NCBI GenBank assembly: GCA_035651595.1
Contig: DASRFJ010000082.1
Location: forward strand, 1 to 35,286
Source: JAFARZ01 sp035651595
Lineage (GTDB): Bacteria > Actinomycetota > Actinomycetes > Streptosporangiales > Streptosporangiaceae
Direction: 5' to 3'
DNA: 35,286 nucleotides
Shown in pieces: positions 31,858-35,286 of the stretch (its first letter is position 1; every line of letters starts with the position of its first letter). The notes beneath the pieces are model-generated. The model was given only the letters and a program-made list of their open reading frames with translations. It ran no database searches and was not told the origin of the DNA. Made by a program: the position numbers and the translations under genes.

Positions 31858-32337
31858 CTACTCCTGCGCCAGGCGCTCCCGGAGCCGGGCGAGCACCGCG
31901 TCGGGCACCAGGCCGCTTACGTCCCCACCATATTTCGCAATCTCTTTCACCAAGCTCGAACGCAAGAACGAATACAGTGGGTTAGTGGTCATGAACAGCG
32001 TCTCGACTTTGGCCATCCGGTAGTTCATCTGGGCCATCTGCATCTCGTACTCGAAGTCGCTGACCGCCCGCAGGCCTTTGATCACCGCGGTGATCCCGTT
32101 GGCGGCGCAGAAGTCCACGAGCAGGCCGTGGAACCGGTCCACCCGGACGTTGCCGTAGCGCGCGGTGGCCTCGGTCAGCATCTCCACCCGCTCGTCCACG
32201 GTGAACAGGCCCTGCTTGGTGACGTTGATCAGCACCGCGACGATGACCTCGTCGTACAGCCCGGCCGCCCGGCCGATGATGTCGAGGTGGCCGTTGGTAA
32301 CCGGGTCAAACGAGCCCGGACAGACGACGCGATGCAC
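31858..32337 (-). CDS. coaD: Phosphopantetheine adenylyltransferase
   Basis: A 159-residue CoaD, which adenylylates 4'-phosphopantetheine in the penultimate step of CoA synthesis. The nucleotidyl-binding TxGH motif is in PGSFDPVTNGHLDII. The ATP-side block is YSFLRSSLVKEIAKYGGDVS. GTG 32337 gives the family start and length, with GGGAGG about 8 bp upstream. It lies 16 bp after rsmD, the usual rsmD-coaD pairing. Confidence 0.96.
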   Translation of the reverse strand: MHRVVCPGSFDPVTNGHLDIIGRAAGLYDEVIVAVLINVTKQGLFTVDERVEMLTEATARYGNVRVDRFHGLLVDFCAANGITAVIKGLRAVSDFEYEMQMAQMNYRMAKVETLFMTTNPLYSFLRSSLVKEIAKYGGDVSGLVPDAVLARLRERLAQE

Positions 32338-32353
32338 GCGGTCCACCTCCCGT

Positions 32354-32923
32354 TCAATGACCCTCTCGGGCCAGACCGTACCAGAACGTAGCCTCGCCGT
32401 ACCTGCGTGCCCGGACGGGAACGTAGCCCTGCGGCCAGTCGAGCGACCCGGACCTGGTGGCGCGCTCCACCACGACAAGTGCCCCGGACGCCAGCCAGCC
32501 ATGCGCGTCCAGCGCGGTGAGCATGGCGGCGATCTGCTCGTCCGGCGTCGCGTACGGCGGATCGGCGAACACCACGTGGTACGGCGCACCGGGTTTCTGG
32601 CTGAGGAACCGCTCCACCCGATCGCCGGCGACTTCGGCGCCTGGCATGCCGAGCGCGGTTATGTTGGCGCGGATCACCCGCAGCGCCGGCGCGGCCGACT
32701 CCACGAGCGTGACGTGCTCGGCCCCGCGGGACAGGGCCTCCAGGCCGACCGCGCCCGAGCCCGCATACAGGTCGAGGACCCGCTGCCCGTCCAGCGGCCC
32801 GGCGATCGAGGAAATCGTGCCGAACAGCCCCTCCCTGGCACGGTCGCTGGTCGGCCGGGTATCGCGGCCCGCCGGAACGGCGAGCCGACGTCCCCGCGAC
32901 TCCCCAGCGATGACCCGTGCCAT
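32354..32923 (-). CDS. rsmD: 16S rRNA (guanine(966)-N(2))-methyltransferase RsmD
   Basis: A 189-residue methyltransferase of the RsmD family, which modifies G966 of 16S rRNA. It begins MARVIAGESRGRRLAVPAG, with the target-binding RPTSDRAREGLF. The SAM-binding motif is VLDLYAGSGAVGLEAL and the catalytic motif DPPY is in FADPPYATP. ATG 32923 has GGAGGG immediately upstream, a rather short spacing. It is followed by coaD. A divergent 139-bp gap separates it from the glycosyltransferase on the other strand. Confidence 0.94.
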   Translation of the reverse strand: MARVIAGESRGRRLAVPAGRDTRPTSDRAREGLFGTISSIAGPLDGQRVLDLYAGSGAVGLEALSRGAEHVTLVESAAPALRVIRANITALGMPGAEVAGDRVERFLSQKPGAPYHVVFADPPYATPDEQIAAMLTALDAHGWLASGALVVVERATRSGSLDWPQGYVPVRARRYGEATFWYGLAREGH

Positions 32924-33062
32924 CCCTCCAGTGTGCCCCGCCCCTGCCCCCCACGCGGCCGCGTCGACGTGGACCGGGCGGGCGGGGATGCCGGCCTGGG
33001 GTCTAGCCGGCCTTGGCCGCCAGGATGACGACAGGGATCGGACCGGCCACGACGCTGGACGT

Positions 33063-34187
33063 ATGCCGGAAAACACGACGCCAGTACCGCTGCTCTTCTT
33101 CATCGCCGACACCGGCGGCGGTCACCGGAACGCGGCCAAGGCGGTCAGCCAGGCCCTTGACCGCGCGTATCCGGGCCGGTTCGCGCCGGTGCTCTGCGAT
33201 CCGCTGGGCGGCCCGGGCGCCGCGCGCTTGCTGCGCTGGGTCGTCGGCCTGTACGGGCCGACGATCCGCCGCGCCCCGTGGCTGTGGGGCGCGGCGTACC
33301 ACGCGTGCGACTCGCCGCTAGCGATGGCGCTGCTGTGGCGGACCGTGCTGCGGCTCGCCAGCGCACCCGCCGCGGCCGCGGTCGCGGCGTACCGGCCGGC
33401 GGCCATCGTGTCCTTCCACCCGCTTACCGGCATGGCGGCCATTTCGGCGCGGAACCGGACCCAGCACGAGGTGCCGGTGGTATCCGTCGTCACCGACCTG
33501 GTCAGCGTGCACGCGGCCTGGCGCTCCGCCGACGTGGACCTCGTCATCGCGCCGCCCGCCAGGCCGCCGGTGACCAGGGAGTTCTGGAGCGGCCCGCCGC
33601 GGCCGGGCGAACGCGCGATCCTGCGCCGGTCGCTTGGCCTGAGCGAGCAGCGGCTCACCGTCGTGCTGACCGGCGGCGGCGAGGGCTGCGGCGGGATCGG
33701 CAGGCGTGCCGTCGCGATCCTGCGGCGGTTCGGCGACGTCGACGTGGTGGCCGTGTGCGGCCGCAACCAGCGACTGAAGTCCAGGCTTGCCCGGCTCGCA
33801 CCACGGTACGGCGGCAGGCTGATCGTGCACGGGTTCACGCACGAGATGGCCGGCTTGCTGCGCTGCGCCGATCTGGTCGTCACCAAGGCCGGACCTGGGA
33901 CGATCGCCGAGGCCGCCTGCTGCGGCGCGCCGCTGCTGCTGACCTCGCACCTGCCCGGGCAGGAACGGGGCAACACCGAATTCGTGACCGCCGCGGGTGC
34001 CGGCCGCCGGGTGCGCGGCGTCCGGCGGCTGCTGGCCGAAATCGGCCGGCTCCGCGCGGATCGTGCCGCGCTGGACGCGATGCGCGCGGCGTCGGCCGGC
34101 CTGGGCAGGCCGGAGGCCACGGGCGCCACCGCCGAGCTGATCGCGGCGCTGGCCCAGCCCGCACCGCAAATGGCCCGCGCATGGTGA
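33063..34187 (+). CDS. MGDG-synthase/MurG-like glycosyltransferase (GT28-like)
   Basis: A 374-residue GT-B glycosyltransferase. The N-terminal domain starts PLLFFIADTGGGHRNAAKAV, like diacylglycerol glucosyl/galactosyl-transferases. The C-terminal sugar-nucleotide site is VTKAGPGTIAEAACCGAPLLL, followed by PGQERGN, typical of MGDG synthase and UgtP. It probably transfers a sugar to a lipid acceptor at the membrane. The acceptor is inferred, not seen. ATG 33063 is preferred; longer upstream frames run through the rsmD gene on the other strand and are not protein-like. The stop overlaps the start of the downstream glycoside hydrolase. Confidence 0.85.
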   Translation: MPENTTPVPLLFFIADTGGGHRNAAKAVSQALDRAYPGRFAPVLCDPLGGPGAARLLRWVVGLYGPTIRRAPWLWGAAYHACDSPLAMALLWRTVLRLASAPAAAAVAAYRPAAIVSFHPLTGMAAISARNRTQHEVPVVSVVTDLVSVHAAWRSADVDLVIAPPARPPVTREFWSGPPRPGERAILRRSLGLSEQRLTVVLTGGGEGCGGIGRRAVAILRRFGDVDVVAVCGRNQRLKSRLARLAPRYGGRLIVHGFTHEMAGLLRCADLVVTKAGPGTIAEAACCGAPLLLTSHLPGQERGNTEFVTAAGAGRRVRGVRRLLAEIGRLRADRAALDAMRAASAGLGRPEATGATAELIAALAQPAPQMARAW

Positions 34188-35286
34188 CCGAACTGCGCGT
34201 CAAGCGCCCCGCGCGCCGGCTGACCGAACGCTGGCGGCAGGAGCCGGTCGAGCCCCGCGGCACGACGCCGCTCGGGATCAGCTTCCGGCCACTGCAAGCG
34301 GCCGAACTCGGGCTGGATCCGGCGGCGGTCCTCGACACGCTGCTGGCCTACCCGTTCGAGCTGATCCGCCTCAGCGCGTACTGGAACCGGCTGGAACCAG
34401 AGGCCGGCAGCTTCCAGCCCGGCGAGCTCGACCGCCAGCTCGATGCCGCGGAACAGGCAGGCAAGCGGGTCATCGTCTGCGTGGGCGCGGTGAAGGCCTT
34501 CGGCTACCCGGAGTTCTTCGTTCCCCGGCATCACCTGCCCGAGCCGCTGCGCGAGGGCGCGCTGGTGACGCCGAAGGACCATGCCGCGCTGCTGCGGGCG
34601 GCGACCGAGCACATCACCCGCGTCGTGGCGCGGTACCGCGACCGGGCCGCGATCGTGGCGTGGCAGGTCGAGCACGAAGCGGTCGACCCGCTCGGCATGG
34701 AGCATTCGTGGCGGCTGGCCGAGGCGTTCGTCCGCGCCGAGGTCGAGGCGGTCCGCGCCGCCGACCCGGCGCGGTCGATCCTGATGAACGGCTTCCTGCC
34801 GACCTCGACGCCGGTCCGGGCGCAGCAGTGGTGGCGCACCAGGGACCAGGGCGACTCGCTGGCGGTAGCCGAACGGCTGGCCGACATCGTCGGCATCGAC
34901 TTCTACCCGCGGCACGCGGTGGCCGGCGCCGGGCCGCTGACCGTCTACCTGGACGGCAGCAGGACCGGCCGGCGCCAGCGACGGCTACAGCGGCTGCTGC
35001 GCCGGGCCGCCGCGGCCGGCCAGCGGATCATGATCACCGAAGGGCAGGCCGAACCCTGGGAGGCGGTCACCACGCCGCCCAGCCCGGCAGGCCGGGTCAT
35101 GTACAGCTGCCGCCCCGAGGACCTGATCGGCACGTACAGCCAGTGCATGCGCTGGCAGAACGGCCTGGCCGGCTACCCCCGGTCAATAGAGGGGTACCTG
35201 TTCTGGGGAGCGGAGTACTGGCTGCTGCGCGCGCGGCAGGGCGACCCCAGCTACCTGCGCGCCTTCTCCCGCATCCTGGACAGCGC
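34181..35286 (+). CDS. TIM-barrel glycoside hydrolase-like protein (3' end missing)
   Basis: A partial protein of 368 codons to the window edge. It begins MVTELRVKRPARRLTERW and has the clan GH-A beta-strand 2 pattern IRLSAYWNRLEPEAGSF, as in GH42 and related retaining hydrolases. Candidate catalytic residues are Glu164/Glu166 in WQVEHEA (acid/base; the usual NE is altered) and Glu287 in ITEGQAEPW (nucleophile). No signal peptide is visible, so it may be cytoplasmic or membrane-associated with its partner. It overlaps the upstream glycosyltransferase (GTGA), which suggests linked function. The exact family and substrate are not certain. Confidence 0.7.
   Translation, partial: MVTELRVKRPARRLTERWRQEPVEPRGTTPLGISFRPLQAAELGLDPAAVLDTLLAYPFELIRLSAYWNRLEPEAGSFQPGELDRQLDAAEQAGKRVIVCVGAVKAFGYPEFFVPRHHLPEPLREGALVTPKDHAALLRAATEHITRVVARYRDRAAIVAWQVEHEAVDPLGMEHSWRLAEAFVRAEVEAVRAADPARSILMNGFLPTSTPVRAQQWWRTRDQGDSLAVAERLADIVGIDFYPRHAVAGAGPLTVYLDGSRTGRRQRRLQRLLRRAAAAGQRIMITEGQAEPWEAVTTPPSPAGRVMYSCRPEDLIGTYSQCMRWQNGLAGYPRSIEGYLFWGAEYWLLRARQGDPSYLRAFSRILDS

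Overview
The window is ordinary-looking chromosome from a high-GC actinomycete. Supporting signs are the heavy GC bias at third codon positions, many GTG/TTG starts, a DUF2469 protein, a LigB-type ATP-dependent DNA ligase, a Tat-exported lipoprotein, and the actinobacterial order rnc-mutM-smc-ftsY-glnB-glnD-ffh-rpsP-khpA-rimM-trmD-rplS-lepB-rnhB-yraN-comM. The genus cannot be fixed from the sequence alone; Streptosporangiales-like or related lineages are a guess.

Layout, left to right. 1-1673 (minus): comM (runs off the left edge) and yraN. 1674-2412: a 739-bp gap rich in repeats, with two perfect DnaA boxes. 2413-11650 (minus): a long block of translation and secretion genes, rpsP, khpA, rimM, trmD, rplS, two lepB genes, rnhB and DUF2469. 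It ends with a two-gene sugar module, a beta-phosphoglucomutase-like HAD protein and a GH65 disaccharide phosphorylase. From rplS onward the genes overlap or lie within about 50 bp of each other, and the last joints are ATGA overlaps or closely similar. 11651-12437: a 787-bp divergent intergenic region. 12438-18864 (plus): a complete Liv-type ABC importer (binding lipoprotein, two ATPases, two permeases), with an ATP-dependent DNA ligase starting 4 bp after the last permease. 19229-30923 (minus): ffh, glnD, glnB, ftsY, smc, a small coiled-coil protein, mutM and rnc. 30994-32923 (minus): rpmF, DUF177, coaD and rsmD. 33063 to the right edge (plus): a MGDG-synthase/MurG-like glycosyltransferase overlapping a TIM-barrel glycoside hydrolase that runs off the window.

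The protein genes are mostly recognisable housekeeping families. The least explained signal lies between genes. A roughly 80-100-bp structured element occurs three times (11915-12012, 18928-19009, 24945-25026). Each copy folds into stacked stems with compensatory base changes, and the imperfect pairs become G-U wobbles mainly when read as minus-strand RNA. A second, roughly 55-bp element occurs twice (2116-2175, 19107-19163); its first copy faces an inverted half-copy, making a perfect 25-bp-arm hairpin. There is also an 18-19-bp tandem array (1861-1995) and a 33-bp tandem array whose last unit includes the mutM stop codon. I see no prophage, insertion sequence, CRISPR array, tRNA or rRNA.
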